DNA from: Tepiditoga spiralis
GTDB lineage: Bacteria; Thermotogota; Thermotogae; Petrotogales; Petrotogaceae
Length of the DNA: 64,000 nt
NCBI RefSeq assembly: GCF_014701195.1
Contig: NZ_AP018712.1
Location: 1,506,501-1,570,500, forward strand
Reading direction: 5' to 3'
Shown here: positions 35,911-45,153 of the stretch, piece after piece
How the letters are laid out: each line of letters begins with the position of its first letter
Position numbering within the stretch: the first letter of the stretch is position 1
Notes under the pieces: model-generated
Databases searched by the model: none
What the model was told of the DNA's origin: nothing
Seen by the model: the letters and a program-made list of their open reading frames with translations, nothing else
Position numbers and translations under genes: made by a program

Positions 35911-36552
35911 CTATATAATGCTACCTTCAATTGTTTTTATATCTTTTTTAACAGTTATTGATGTTTTTATTGCAATTAATAATGATTTAGATATATTTTC
36001 TAAAGACATACTTGGCATATTTGATTTGTTTAAAACTTGTTCTGGTATGTAAGGAACGTGAATAAATCCACCTTTTTTATTTTTAAATTTTGTATTTATT
36101 AAGTATAACAGTCCGTACATGATATGATTACAAACAAATGATCCAGCAGAATTTGAAATTGAAGCTGGTATTTTATTTTTTTTAATATTTTCAACTATAG
36201 ATTTTATAGGTAAATTTGAAAAATAAGCATTTTCTCCGTTTTTAAAAATTGGTTCATCTATAGGTTGATTACCTGCATTATCCTTTATTCTTGCATCATC
36301 AATATTTATTGCAACACGCTCTACTGTAATTTTAAATCTACCTCCAGCTTGTCCAACACATATAATTATATCTGGATCTATTTCTATTATTTTTTTTTCT
36401 AAAATTTCAATAGATTTATTAAAAATAGTAGGTAGTTCTAATTTAATTATATTTGAGTTAAGTACTTTATTTGGTAATAATTTTATTGCTTCAAATGCAG
36501 GATTAATTGATTCATTTCCAAATGGGTCAAATCCTGTTATCAATACTTTCAT
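35911..36552 (-). CDS. pcp: Pyroglutamyl-peptidase I
   Basis: 213 residues from ATG 36552 (GAAGG upstream; frame open 11 codons further without a signal). Removes N-terminal pyroglutamate from peptides. Cysteine peptidase C15 triad visible: Glu in [12 protein letters not shown], Cys in [16 protein letters not shown] and His in [13 protein letters not shown]-terminal [15 protein letters not shown] is diagnostic. Cytoplasmic. Five bases after a small membrane-protein gene. Confidence 0.96.
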   Translation of the reverse strand: MKVLITGFDPFGNESINPAFEAIKLLPNKVLNSNIIKLELPTIFNKSIEILEKKIIEIDPDIIICVGQAGGRFKITVERVAINIDDARIKDNAGNQPIDEPIFKNGENAYFSNLPIKSIVENIKKNKIPASISNSAGSFVCNHIMYGLLYLINTKFKNKKGGFIHVPYIPEQVLNKSNMPSMSLENISKSLLIAIKTSITVKKDIKTIEGSII

Positions 36553-36556
36553 AAAA

Positions 36557-36733
36557 TTACCTTCGTTTATTTTGAAAGTAGTCACGTGCTTTAAATACTA
36601 AAAATATTATTAATGCAAGTGGTAAAACATAAATAAAAATTTTAAAGGCTATATAAAGCAAAAATGCAGAAATTATTATTGCTATTGCAATATAAATAGA
36701 AATAGTAAAATAACTTTTATCCCTCATATTCAT
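36557..36733 (-). CDS. Small membrane protein of 58 residues, unknown
   Basis: Starts ATG 36733 after GGAAGTG and ends five bases before pcp. Residues 9-48 are almost wholly hydrophobic ([20 protein letters not shown], then a second stretch [11 protein letters not shown]) with a basic end (FQNKRR). Two membrane helices are likely. The ribosome site of pcp overlaps its last codons. No family recognised. It is kept because of the spacing and start signal. Confidence 0.5.
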   Translation of the reverse strand: MNMRDKSYFTISIYIAIAIIISAFLLYIAFKIFIYVLPLALIIFLVFKARDYFQNKRR

Positions 36734-36748
36734 AAGAACACTTCCTTT

Positions 36749-37078
36749 TTAATAGTTTTTGTTTAAATTTTTAGTAAGAGTATAGTTTAATATAGTTCTA
36801 AGAGCAATAATAGCTGCTAATTTTCCTATATCGTCCCATGTAGGAGCAAAGGTTGTTTTTAAAATACTTGCTCCTATTAAAAATGATAATGCAAGTGAAA
36901 ATGCATGTCCCATTTCCATTCTGCTTTCGGACATGGAAGCCATAGATTCGTTTTTTAAAACTGAATCTTTAAAAAATAAGTATATTGATTTGAACATAGC
37001 AACAGTTATAACTACTATTGCGAATAATTGAGCAATGTAAGAAACATAATTATTTAAAAAATCTACAAATTCAAACAT
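36749..37078 (-). CDS. DUF1622 membrane protein
   Basis: 109 residues with three hydrophobic segments. The family stretch RMEMGHAFSLALSFLIGASILKTTFAPTW spans the window; in pieces: GHAFSLALSFLIGA and TWDDIGKLAAIIALRTILNY. Function unknown. Start ATG follows GAGGTG. It is 15 bases upstream of the 58-residue membrane-protein gene, making a small three-gene operon with pcp. Confidence 0.8.
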   Translation of the reverse strand: MFEFVDFLNNYVSYIAQLFAIVVITVAMFKSIYLFFKDSVLKNESMASMSESRMEMGHAFSLALSFLIGASILKTTFAPTWDDIGKLAAIIALRTILNYTLTKNLNKNY

Positions 37079-37122
37079 GATGCACCTCGTCTTCTATTAA
37101 ATAAATTATACCATAAAAAATA

Positions 37123-37146
37123 AAAGACGTTGCAATCAACGTCTTT
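37123..37146 (-). terminator. Terminator after the ECF transporter gene
   Basis: AAAGACGTTG pairs with CAACGTCTTT around a four-base loop; the minus-strand tail is TTATTTTTT. It overlaps the last codon of the ECF gene. Confidence 0.88.
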
Positions 37147-37903
37147 ATAAATTTTCTTTATTTTTATTTATATTTTTTATACCCAAAACAATTATAAATG
37201 CTAAAATTATTCCAGTAATAAATTGTAATATATTCCAAGGAATGCCAAAAATTGGAGTTATCCAACTATGATAAATTATTACTTCAGCAAAATAATATCC
37301 AAATACCATCCATAATCCTGCAATTGTCATACCTATAATATTACTAAAACTAAATAACTTTGAATCTTTATTTCTAAATATAAAAGATATTAAAATTGCT
37401 ACAATTGGAATTAAAATAATAGCCCAAAATAATGGAGTTTGAACATTTGATATTTTATTTTGTAATTCTTGTACATTTGTAACTTCTAAAGTTTTCATTA
37501 GTGAATCAGTTGCATTATTTTTTAAATTTGAAAGAACGGTATTCAATGTTCCACCAAAGATGATCCATATTATCATACTAATTGAATTTATTATAATTCC
37601 AGTTTTTTTATTATTTTTTAAATCATGGGCAAAATATCCAACTATTGCTCCCATTATTGCTTTAATTATTAAAGTTGGAATAACATATATACCATATCCA
37701 CCAACTAAGTCTGACATAGCTGATCCCAAACCGCCAGCAAGAGCTCCAACTTTCCAACCAAATAAGATAGCTGCAACAAAAATCATGCTATCTCCTGGGT
37801 GCACATATCCAAGACCTGGAATAGGTATTTTAATACTGAATGTTGCAACAAAGACTAAAGCAATCATTAAACCGGAATAAATAATACGTTTTGTTTTTGT
37901 CAT
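37145..37903 (-). CDS. ECF transporter S component
   Basis: 252 residues, six or so membrane helices, longer than the usual 180-200. N-terminal KRIIYSGLMIALVFVATFS and GYVHPGDSMIFVAAILFG, then GWKVGALAGGLGSAMSDLVGG, match vitamin-binding S components; the Ala-rich GLGSAMSDL motif contacts the shared T component. Vitamin unknown. An inserted soluble-looking loop lies near residues 120-150. It follows the U32 gene by 20 bases. No riboswitch space upstream. EcfA/EcfT must lie elsewhere. Confidence 0.85.
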   Translation of the reverse strand: MTKTKRIIYSGLMIALVFVATFSIKIPIPGLGYVHPGDSMIFVAAILFGWKVGALAGGLGSAMSDLVGGYGIYVIPTLIIKAIMGAIVGYFAHDLKNNKKTGIIINSISMIIWIIFGGTLNTVLSNLKNNATDSLMKTLEVTNVQELQNKISNVQTPLFWAIILIPIVAILISFIFRNKDSKLFSFSNIIGMTIAGLWMVFGYYFAEVIIYHSWITPIFGIPWNILQFITGIILAFIIVLGIKNINKNKENL

Positions 37904-37923
37904 AATTCACCCCTTATATATAA

Positions 37924-39132
37924 TTATTGTTTTTTTCTCATTAAATCAAAACAACTTAATTCTTCATCGAATTTCATTTCTATTAACATATTTGGGTTTG
38001 CTTTATTTATTATTTCGCCTGTTTTGTAGTTGATCATTTCTGGAATTTTTATTTTTATATTTTCACCTTGTTTTTTTATTAAATCAACTGTATCTCCAAC
38101 TTCTAATTTATTTCTTGCTTCAATTAAATAATTACCATTATCTAATTTTTTTAATACTTTTCCAACTAGTATGTGTGTGTGTTTATATCCAGAAGTATCA
38201 TAATTGTGATCTTCTTTTCCAGGCTTTTTAAAATAAAATCCACTTGTATAATTTCTGTGGCTTATAGTACCTAATTCTTCAAGCCAATTTTTATTGTATT
38301 TAAAGTTTCCACCATAGTAATTATCAATAGCTTCTCTATACATTTTTACTGTTGTTGCTGCATAATAGATACCTTTCATTCTACCTTCTATCTTTAAACT
38401 ATCTAAACCAACGTCTAATATTTTATCTAAAAATTCTATTGTACATAAATCTTTAGAATTCATTATATAAGTTCCATGTTCATCTTCTTGAATTGGGAAA
38501 TATTGTCCAGGTCTTGTTTCTTCTACTAAGTGATATTTCCATCTACATGGTTGAGCACAAGCTCCTCTATTTGCATCTCTTCCAGTTAAATAATTACTGA
38601 GTAAACATCTTCCAGAGATTGACATACACATTGCACCATGTATAAAAACTTCTAATTCAACATCTGGAACTTTATTTCTGATTTCATGAAGTTCTTTTAA
38701 TGAAACTTCTCTTGCAAGAATAACTCTTTTTGCACCTAGTTTTTTCCACATTCTAACACTACGCCAATTAGTATTACTTGCTTGTGTACTAACATTTATT
38801 GTTAAATTTGAATGTTCTTTAACAAGTTCAAAAACACCTAAATCTGCAACAATTACACCATCAACACCAATTTTTTCTAAATATTTTACATATTCTGGCA
38901 TTAATTCAAGTTCTGCATTATGAGCTATTACATTTAAAGTAACATAGACTTTTTTATTTAAAGAATGAGCATATTTAACAGCTTTTTCAAGTTCATCTTC
39001 ATCAAAATTTCCAGCTAGCGCTCTTAAATTAAACAATTTGCCTCCCATATAAGCTGCATCTGCACCAAAATTCAATACTGTTTGAAGTTTTTCAAAATTT
39101 CCTGCTGGTGCTAATAATTCTGCTTTTTTCAT
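37924..39132 (-). CDS. Peptidase U32 family protein (TrhP/RlhA type)
   Basis: 402 residues. U32 core: KKAELLAPAGNFEKLQTVLNFGADAAYMGG, EVFIHGAMCMSISGRCLLSNY, GRDANRGACAQPCRW, and SKDLCTIEFLDKILDVGLDSLKIEGRMK with the family cysteines. The family hydroxylates tRNA U34 (TrhP) or rRNA C2501 (RlhA), using prephenate-derived electrons and iron-sulfur clusters; which one here is not decided. It has a C-terminal barrel domain (VGDTVDLI). Upstream 188 bp (39133-39320) is AT-rich with a hairpin for the next gene. Confidence 0.92.
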   Translation of the reverse strand: MKKAELLAPAGNFEKLQTVLNFGADAAYMGGKLFNLRALAGNFDEDELEKAVKYAHSLNKKVYVTLNVIAHNAELELMPEYVKYLEKIGVDGVIVADLGVFELVKEHSNLTINVSTQASNTNWRSVRMWKKLGAKRVILAREVSLKELHEIRNKVPDVELEVFIHGAMCMSISGRCLLSNYLTGRDANRGACAQPCRWKYHLVEETRPGQYFPIQEDEHGTYIMNSKDLCTIEFLDKILDVGLDSLKIEGRMKGIYYAATTVKMYREAIDNYYGGNFKYNKNWLEELGTISHRNYTSGFYFKKPGKEDHNYDTSGYKHTHILVGKVLKKLDNGNYLIEARNKLEVGDTVDLIKKQGENIKIKIPEMINYKTGEIINKANPNMLIEMKFDEELSCFDLMRKKQ

Positions 39133-39306
39133 GTATAAACTCCTTTCATCATTTTCAAAAGATTATATCACATAATTTTTTAATTCTGTATATACAAAAT
39201 TAAACAATTATGTTTTGAAAAATTTTTAAAGAAAAACATTATTATTTTATAGTATCAAAAAAACAATTTAAAAAGGCACTATATAAATATGATATCAATA
39301 AAATAA

Positions 39307-39336
39307 ATCAAAAGCACGTATTAACGTGCTTTTGAT
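39307..39336 (-). terminator. Terminator after the J-domain gene
   Basis: ATCAAAAGCACGT pairs with ACGTGCTTTTGAT around ATTA; 13-bp stem that includes the stop codon and last codons of the J-domain gene. On the minus strand it is followed by TTATTTTATT. Confidence 0.85.
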
Positions 39337-39755
39337 AGTTCTTCATAGGCTTCAATTATTTCTTTGTATTTTTCTTCATAATATTCTTTGTTTTCACTAT
39401 TTTTATCTGGATGATACAATTTTGTTTTTTCTCTAAATTTTTGTTTTAATTCTTCTTTAGTAAAATTTCTTGATACTCCCATTATATTACAATAATAATC
39501 ATATTTTTGAGATGAATTATTTTGAAAATTATTTTTGTTTTGGTAGTATTTTTGATAATTAGTATTTTGATATGTTCTGTATTTAAAGTTTTTAAATTTT
39601 GACTTTGTTAAAAAGAACAATATTATAAAAAATGCAATAAAAAACAGTGGAAACTTTAGAAATAATAAAAAAAATCCTATAATTATTTTAAAAATAAGTT
39701 TAAAAAAGAAAATAGTTAAAATTAAAATAAAAAAAAGAGATAATATTAGTTCCAT
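39321..39755 (-). CDS. Membrane-anchored J-domain protein
   Basis: 144 residues. Residues 1-50 are strongly hydrophobic (two helices: LILSLFFILILTIFFFKLIF and LLFLKFPLFFIAFFIILFF), a Asn/Tyr/Gln-rich linker follows, and residues 85-144 form a J-domain with the HPD motif (KTKLYHPDKNSE). J-domains stimulate DnaK. A membrane-anchored, linker-separated J-domain suggests recruitment of DnaK to the membrane. The order relative to DjlA is similar, but it lacks TerB. 12 bases after the Nif3-like gene. Confidence 0.8.
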   Translation of the reverse strand: MELILSLFFILILTIFFFKLIFKIIIGFFLLFLKFPLFFIAFFIILFFLTKSKFKNFKYRTYQNTNYQKYYQNKNNFQNNSSQKYDYYCNIMGVSRNFTKEELKQKFREKTKLYHPDKNSENKEYYEEKYKEIIEAYEELSKAR

Positions 39756-39767
39756 AATACACCTTCT

Positions 39768-40499
39768 TTAAATTTCATTGTAAATATCTATGAATACAGT
39801 TTTTACATTAAATTTTTCTTCTAATAATTTTGCAAGATTTTTAACACCAAAGGTTTCTGTTGAATAATGGCCTGCATTTATAAAATTTATTTTTAATTCT
39901 TGAGCATAAGCTTTTGAATATTCTTTTGTTTCTCCAGATATAAAGGTATCAACTTTATTTTCTAATAATTCAATAGTATTTGCAGAGTCTCCAGAAATAA
40001 TACATACTTTTTTTACAAAATCATTATTTTTATAAATTTTTAATTCTTGATTTTCAAAAACTTTTTTTAAATTATTTTTAAACTCTTCAAAAGATATTTT
40101 TTCTTCATAATTTCCAATAAATCCAAAATTAAAAGGAACTGGATTTAATAAATTTAACTTTTTTAGAATAGAAATGTTATTTCCATATTCTTCATGAGAA
40201 TCTAAAGGTAAATGATAACCCATTAAAGTCATATCATTTTTTATAACCTTTTCAATTCTTTTTTTTTGAAATCCTGTTAATTTAAAAAAATTTTTTCCAA
40301 AAATTCCATGATGTACAAGCATCATTTGACAATTTTGTTTTATTGCTTCATTTAAAAATTCTTCATTAAAAGAAACACCTATGGCTATTTTTTTTACTTC
40401 ATGAGTTCCTTCAATTTGTATTCCATTGTGGCAAAAATCATTAAAAGTTTCTACTTTTAAAATTTTATTTAAATAGTTTTCAGCTTCAAATATATTCAT
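39768..40499 (-). CDS. Nif3-like dinuclear metal-centre protein
   Basis: 243 residues. NIFEAENYLN, FCHNGIQIEG, MLVHHGIFG (metal histidines), LMGYHLPLDSHEEYGN and a C-terminal FINAGHYSTETFGV mark the Nif3/DUF34 family, a hexameric toroid with two metals. Often annotated GTP cyclohydrolase I type 2; cellular role still unclear. Four bases after the adenosine-specific kinase gene. Confidence 0.92.
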   Translation of the reverse strand: MNIFEAENYLNKILKVETFNDFCHNGIQIEGTHEVKKIAIGVSFNEEFLNEAIKQNCQMMLVHHGIFGKNFFKLTGFQKKRIEKVIKNDMTLMGYHLPLDSHEEYGNNISILKKLNLLNPVPFNFGFIGNYEEKISFEEFKNNLKKVFENQELKIYKNNDFVKKVCIISGDSANTIELLENKVDTFISGETKEYSKAYAQELKINFINAGHYSTETFGVKNLAKLLEEKFNVKTVFIDIYNEI

Positions 40500-40503
40500 A
40501 GCT

Positions 40504-40989
40504 TCATCTCTTGTATCCAGTTATATTTCTTAAAAAATCATATTTTTCTTTTTTTGCTTTTTCATCTTCTACTCCTTTGGGTGAATATCCATCTATTACA
40601 CCCATTATTCCCCTTCCAAGATTTGTTTCTGCAATTATTACCTGTAATGGATTTGCTGTTGCGGCATATATGTGAGTAACTTCTTGTACATTTTTTATTT
40701 GATTTAGTATATTAATTGGAAATCCATTTTTCATGACTATTGTAAATGTATGTCCTGCTCCAATATTTTTTATGTTTTCTATTGCACTTTGAATTAATTC
40801 TTCATCGTTCCCATCATATCTAACTAAACAAGGCCCAGATGCTTCATTAAAGGCTACACCAAATTTTATGTTTGAATTTGTTGTTACTATTGTTTCGTAT
40901 AAGTCTTCTACTGTTTTTATAAAATGAGATTGTCCAAGAATTACATTGGCATCTTTTGGTAAATTAAAATCAATTACTTTTAGTTCCAT
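40504..40989 (-). CDS. Adenosine-specific kinase family protein
   Basis: 161 residues, full length for the family (PF04008, by memory). [53 protein letters not shown] and [17 protein letters not shown] are strongly conserved. Named from an archaeal structure with adenosine; biological role uncertain. Start ATG after AAGGAG. Precedes the Nif3-like gene; the suf genes upstream end 70 bases away. Confidence 0.88.
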   Translation of the reverse strand: MELKVIDFNLPKDANVILGQSHFIKTVEDLYETIVTTNSNIKFGVAFNEASGPCLVRYDGNDEELIQSAIENIKNIGAGHTFTIVMKNGFPINILNQIKNVQEVTHIYAATANPLQVIIAETNLGRGIMGVIDGYSPKGVEDEKAKKEKYDFLRNITGYKR

Positions 40990-41061
40990 AGTATCAACTC
41001 CTTAATTTTTTAGTATTCAAATTATATTATACTATAAAACATATAATGAAAAAAGTTCCCG

Positions 41062-42018
41062 TTATACGAGAACTCCTTTTATTATTAATTCTGTTGCTTC
41101 ATCTTCTGATAATCCTTTTGACATTAATGTCTCGAGTTGTCCTGGATTTATTCTTCCTACAGATGCTTCATGAGTCAATTCAGATAGTTCGTTTCTAACC
41201 CTTAAAAGTGGTATTGTTTGAACATCTACTTTGTTTCCATCGACTATTTCAGTACATTCAATATGCCCAACAGAGTAGTCTCCATCACCATATGCCTCAT
41301 TTACAATTTTTGCATAACTTTCATCTTGAGCTATTACATAAGATTTTGCTATTCCTGATGATTTTGTTCCAGTTAATCTAATTATTTCATTTACTTCTAA
41401 TCTATCATCTTTTTTGGCTTTTACTTTTGTTTCAAGATATGTTTTAGCATTTTCTTCTAGATTTACATCCATTAAGACTTTCATATTTCCTATTCTTGTT
41501 TTTACTAATTTAAATCTACTATCGTATACCGAATTTTTTCCAACATTTGCATAATACTTTGTATCTAAGGTTACAAGTCCTTCTTCATTATGAAAATGTA
41601 TGTCTTCAAAACTAACTTTTGAGTTTTCTCCTATTTTTAAATTTGCAGTCATTTCATGTAAAATATCTTTTGCTGCAGGGAAAGTACAATGAGATAAGAA
41701 GTTTAATGAACAATCATTTCCTATATTAAATTCATATTCAAGGTGTTGTTCACCAAATTTTTCAAGATATCCAACACACAAATGAATTTGTTTTTTTAAT
41801 TTTACTCCATCTTTTGCAGTAAAAATTACTTTTACAAAGTTATCTTTTATTTCTGATTTTAAATCAATTCCTTCAACTGTATTTCTTCCAAGAATTTTAT
41901 TTCCACTAATTATTATTGAAACTATGTCTTTTGATAGTAGTTTACTTACATCTCCACCAGATTTTTCATATGCTTTTGATATATATTCAAATTCTTTTGA
42001 TTGATTTTTTTCTATCAT
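41062..42018 (-). CDS. sufB: SufB/SufD-type Fe-S scaffold protein
   Basis: 318 residues from ATG 42018, set by GAGGTGAAC and the ATGA overlap with sufC; open frame extends 16 codons into sufC without a start signal. The C-terminal SufBD beta-helix core shows VSFEDIHFHNEEG, SRFKLVKTRIG, VNEIIRLTGTKSSGI, HIECTEIVDGN, and RNELSELTHEASVGRINPGQLETLMSKGL. Shorter than E. coli SufB (about 495). With no second SufB/D gene nearby it resembles the minimal SufBC (Sms) set proposed for early-branching anaerobes. Confidence 0.9.
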   Translation of the reverse strand: MIEKNQSKEFEYISKAYEKSGGDVSKLLSKDIVSIIISGNKILGRNTVEGIDLKSEIKDNFVKVIFTAKDGVKLKKQIHLCVGYLEKFGEQHLEYEFNIGNDCSLNFLSHCTFPAAKDILHEMTANLKIGENSKVSFEDIHFHNEEGLVTLDTKYYANVGKNSVYDSRFKLVKTRIGNMKVLMDVNLEENAKTYLETKVKAKKDDRLEVNEIIRLTGTKSSGIAKSYVIAQDESYAKIVNEAYGDGDYSVGHIECTEIVDGNKVDVQTIPLLRVRNELSELTHEASVGRINPGQLETLMSKGLSEDEATELIIKGVLV

Positions 42019-42755
42019 TTTAAGTTCACCTCTATGTCTTCTATTGGTGCATTTATATGAGAACATGTATCACACATACTTTTATAAACAAAACTTACAA
42101 CTTCAGGGTCTCCTTCTTTATGAATTTTACCTCCACACAATAATAAAGCTTTATCTGCAATTAAGGCTATTTCTTCTCTGTGAGTTATCGAAATTGTTGT
42201 TCCTCCATTTGCTTTTGTTTTGTTTATTACGTTTTCAATTATTGCATTTGACATCATATCAATACCAGAATCTGGTTCATCAAGTATTACTAATTTTGGT
42301 TTTAATATCAAAATAGATGCCATTTCAATTCTTTTTCTTTCTCCTCCACTTAATGTTTTATCAACATTTCTGTGTAAATAAAATGGATTTAATCCAACTT
42401 CTTTTAATATATCTGTTAATTCTTTTTCTGTTTTTTTATACTTTCCACCAAGAGTTAAGTAATCTTTAACTCCTATTCCTTCAAATCTTACTGGTTCTTG
42501 CCAGGCCATAGTTATTCCAAGTTTTGCCCTTTCTGAAACAGACATTTCAGTTATATCAATGTTATTAAAGTACAATAAGCCTCCATGTTTGTTTTTGTAT
42601 CCTTCTAATCCCATTATTATTTTTGAAAGAGAAGATTTTCCAACACCGTTATTACCTAAAACAGCATAAGATTTACCTTCTTCAAAGTTATAAGTTACAT
42701 TTTCTAAGATTTTTCGTTCATTTGCATAAAATGAAATTTCTTTTAATTCAAGCAT
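42015..42755 (-). CDS. sufC: SufC, ATPase of Fe-S assembly
   Basis: 246 residues. ABC ATPase with Walker A GNNGVGKSSLSKIIMG, signature LSGGERKRIEMASI, Walker B LVILDEPDSGIDM and ISITHREEIA. Works with SufB in assembling iron-sulfur clusters. Start after GGAGG; stop overlaps sufB (ATGA). No sufS or sufU is seen beside it. The adenosine-specific kinase and Nif3-like genes lie downstream. Confidence 0.95.
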   Translation of the reverse strand: MLELKEISFYANERKILENVTYNFEEGKSYAVLGNNGVGKSSLSKIIMGLEGYKNKHGGLLYFNNIDITEMSVSERAKLGITMAWQEPVRFEGIGVKDYLTLGGKYKKTEKELTDILKEVGLNPFYLHRNVDKTLSGGERKRIEMASILILKPKLVILDEPDSGIDMMSNAIIENVINKTKANGGTTISITHREEIALIADKALLLCGGKIHKEGDPEVVSFVYKSMCDTCSHINAPIEDIEVNLK

Positions 42756-42768
42756 TTTTAATCCTCCA

Positions 42769-43236
42769 TTAGTAATGGTATTTTTCGTTTTTTATAATTT
42801 TATTTGCTCTGTAAATTTGTTCTAAAGTTAACAAGACTGCCATTTCATGAGTAAAAGTCATTTTAGATAGTCCAAGTAATAAATTGGCGTGATTGTACAT
42901 TCTTTTATCATGACCTAAAGGACCACCTATAAAGAAGTTTATGTGTTTTTTTCCAGATAAATAAAAACTTTCAATTTTTTTGGAAAATTCTATTGAGGAT
43001 ATTAATTTTCCTCTTTCATCTAAAACTATATTAATTGTGTCTTGAGAAATATATTTTGAAAATTTTTTATAATCTTTATCTTTGTATTCTTTAGCAGTCA
43101 TGTTATTTAAATTTCCAGATAAGTTTATTTGAATTAATTCAGTTTTATGATATGGTTGTACCCATTTTAAATATTGATTTACACCATTTATTATAAACTT
43201 ACTTTTTAACGGTCCTATTACGATAACTTTTATCAT
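42769..43236 (-). CDS. rlmH: 23S rRNA (pseudouridine-1915-N3)-methyltransferase
   Basis: 155 residues, SPOUT fold. VIGPLKSKFI, INIVLDERGKLISSIEFS, FFIGGPLGHDKR and LSKMTFTHEMAVLLTLEQIYRA are the RlmH signature, including the knotted SAM-binding C terminus and YHY end. Acts on helix 69 of assembled ribosomes. Start ATG follows GGAGG that overlaps the rodA end. Confidence 0.96.
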   Translation of the reverse strand: MIKVIVIGPLKSKFIINGVNQYLKWVQPYHKTELIQINLSGNLNNMTAKEYKDKDYKKFSKYISQDTINIVLDERGKLISSIEFSKKIESFYLSGKKHINFFIGGPLGHDKRMYNHANLLLGLSKMTFTHEMAVLLTLEQIYRANKIIKNEKYHY

Positions 43237-43248
43237 GTTATGCCTCCG

Positions 43249-44340
43249 TTAAGTATTTTTATTAATCATTAATCCTTTTGTTGCAATGCCAAGCAAAATT
43301 GAAAATGAAAGCATCGGACTTCCTCCAGCTGTTAAAAAAGGTAATGGAATTCCTGTAACTGGCATTATTCCCATATTCATTCCTATATTTTCAAATACAT
43401 GGAAAAAAATTAAAAATGCTGATAATATATAAAAATATTTCCAAAAATCATCGTTGCTTTTTTTATATCCAATGTACATTCTCCAAATCAACAATGAATA
43501 TAATAATATAACGATAAAGATACCAATAAAGCCTAGTTCTTCTCCTATAACTGATATAATGAAATCAGAATGATCTTCAGGAACATAATTTCCTAAATTC
43601 ATATAACCATTCATGTATCCATTCCCAAATAAACCACCAGATCCTATAGCCCTCATTGATTGAACTGTATTATAAGAAATTCCAGATGCATTTTTATTAG
43701 GATTTAAAAAACCTGTTATTCTTGCTAATTGATAGCTTTTCATAAATAATAATGAAAAAGGTGATATAGTTAATCCAGAAAAAAAGGTTATTTTCCATAA
43801 TCTTTCGTGTTTTCCTGAAATGAATGTTATTATAAACCAAAGTGAAAGAACTATTAATGTTGTTCCTAAATCTGGTTCTTTGAAAATTAATATAGAAGAA
43901 AATAATATTAAAAGTGATACAATATAGTATGACTTATTTGTTTTGGATGAAAGTGCATAACTTAAAAATAGTATTTCTATTACTTTATAAAATTCAGATG
44001 GTTGTAAACTAAAAGGTCCAACAGAGATCCATCTTTTTGCTCCATATATTACATTCCCTTTTATTAAAACGAAGCCAAGCAAAAAAATAAAAAAGTAAAA
44101 TACCCATGGTATTAAAGTTTTTAAGGTCCTTTCAGGAAGAAATACCATGAAAAAATATAATATTAATCCAATTGATGAAAATATTAATTGTTTAAGTACT
44201 ATAGACTCTCTGGGGGTATTTAGTGTAGCACTTTTAACTGAAAAAAAACCAATTATCATAAGTAATAAATATACAATAAATACAATAAATTCTATTTGTT
44301 TTATTCTTTCACGAGAATCATTAGATTTTAATAAAGACAA
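43249..44340 (-). CDS. rodA: Rod shape-determining SEDS protein RodA
   Basis: 363 residues, TTG start set by AAGGAGTG. About ten membrane segments. SEDS glycosyltransferase marks: GAKRWISVGPFSLQPSEFYK, LLKEPDLGTTLI (here IFKEPDLGT), VQSMRAIGSGGLFGNGY, VPEDHSDFIISVIGEELG and FLTAGGSPMLSF. It polymerises peptidoglycan strands for elongation with a PBP2. RodA rather than FtsW from the PEDHSDF and final segments, though the two are alike. Divergent from the DUF2520 gene. Confidence 0.92.
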   Translation of the reverse strand: MSLLKSNDSRERIKQIEFIVFIVYLLLMIIGFFSVKSATLNTPRESIVLKQLIFSSIGLILYFFMVFLPERTLKTLIPWVFYFFIFLLGFVLIKGNVIYGAKRWISVGPFSLQPSEFYKVIEILFLSYALSSKTNKSYYIVSLLILFSSILIFKEPDLGTTLIVLSLWFIITFISGKHERLWKITFFSGLTISPFSLLFMKSYQLARITGFLNPNKNASGISYNTVQSMRAIGSGGLFGNGYMNGYMNLGNYVPEDHSDFIISVIGEELGFIGIFIVILLYSLLIWRMYIGYKKSNDDFWKYFYILSAFLIFFHVFENIGMNMGIMPVTGIPLPFLTAGGSPMLSFSILLGIATKGLMINKNT

Positions 44341-44398
44341 TTAAATGCACTCCTTAATATTAATTTACAAGAACAATTATATCACAGGAGGTTTTATA

Positions 44399-45133
44399 AT
44401 GAAAGTTAATTTAATAGGCCCTGGTAAAGTTGGAAGAAGTGTTTTAAATTATTTTTATAAAAATGGTTATGAAAAAGGTTTAATTATAGAGAAAAATAAA
44501 ATAGATTATAAAAATTTTTTATTTGAAGGAATTATTTTAATAGGTGTACCTGATGACATTATTCCAAATATATGTTATAATTTAAAGAAGTCTTCTTTTA
44601 AAAATGTAGAAGCATTAATTCATTTTTCGGGATTTGTTGATAGTTCTTGCTTTAAAGATCTTTCTTCAAAGTATAAATTTTCTTTACATCCAAATCAATC
44701 ATTTAATAAAGTTAAAGATATTTCAAATATTACTTGGGGAATAGATGGAATAGATGAAAAAAGTATTAATTATGCTAAAAAATTAGTTAATATGTTTAAT
44801 GGAAGAAGTTTAATAATTCCAAAAGGTGAAAAAAATGCATATCATCTGGCAGCTGTTATTGCTTCTAACTTTTCTTATGCTTTAAACTTTATGAGTAATA
44901 AAATTTATGATAGTTTAAATATAAAAGAAAGAGAACATTTAATAGATTTGGCTATTAATTCACTGAATAACATAAAAGAAAAGGGATTAAAAGAATCATT
45001 GACAGGACCAGTTGCAAGAAAAGATACTAATACTATTGCTGAAGAAAGAGATGCGTTTAATAAATATTTTGGAGATAAAGTATGTGTTTATGATTTTTTT
45101 GTGGATTTACTGAAAAAAATATCTGAAAATTAA
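44399..45133 (+). CDS. Rossmann-like DUF2520 protein
   Basis: 244 residues from ATG 44399 (AGGAGG six bases upstream; frame open 18 codons further without a signal). N-terminal dinucleotide fold starts VNLIGPGKVGRSVLNYF, then IILIGVPDDIIPNI and LIHFSGFVD. The C-terminal helical DUF2520 part has HLAAVIASNFSYALNFMS and LTGPVARKDTNTIAEE. Looks like a ketopantoate/pyrroline-5-carboxylate-reductase relative. It is commonly placed next to panB, as here (20 bases), so a coenzyme A-related reductase role is likely but unproven. Confidence 0.82.
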   Translation: MKVNLIGPGKVGRSVLNYFYKNGYEKGLIIEKNKIDYKNFLFEGIILIGVPDDIIPNICYNLKKSSFKNVEALIHFSGFVDSSCFKDLSSKYKFSLHPNQSFNKVKDISNITWGIDGIDEKSINYAKKLVNMFNGRSLIIPKGEKNAYHLAAVIASNFSYALNFMSNKIYDSLNIKEREHLIDLAINSLNNIKEKGLKESLTGPVARKDTNTIAEERDAFNKYFGDKVCVYDFFVDLLKKISEN

Positions 45134-45153
45134 AGTTCTTTGGAGGAAAGAAT

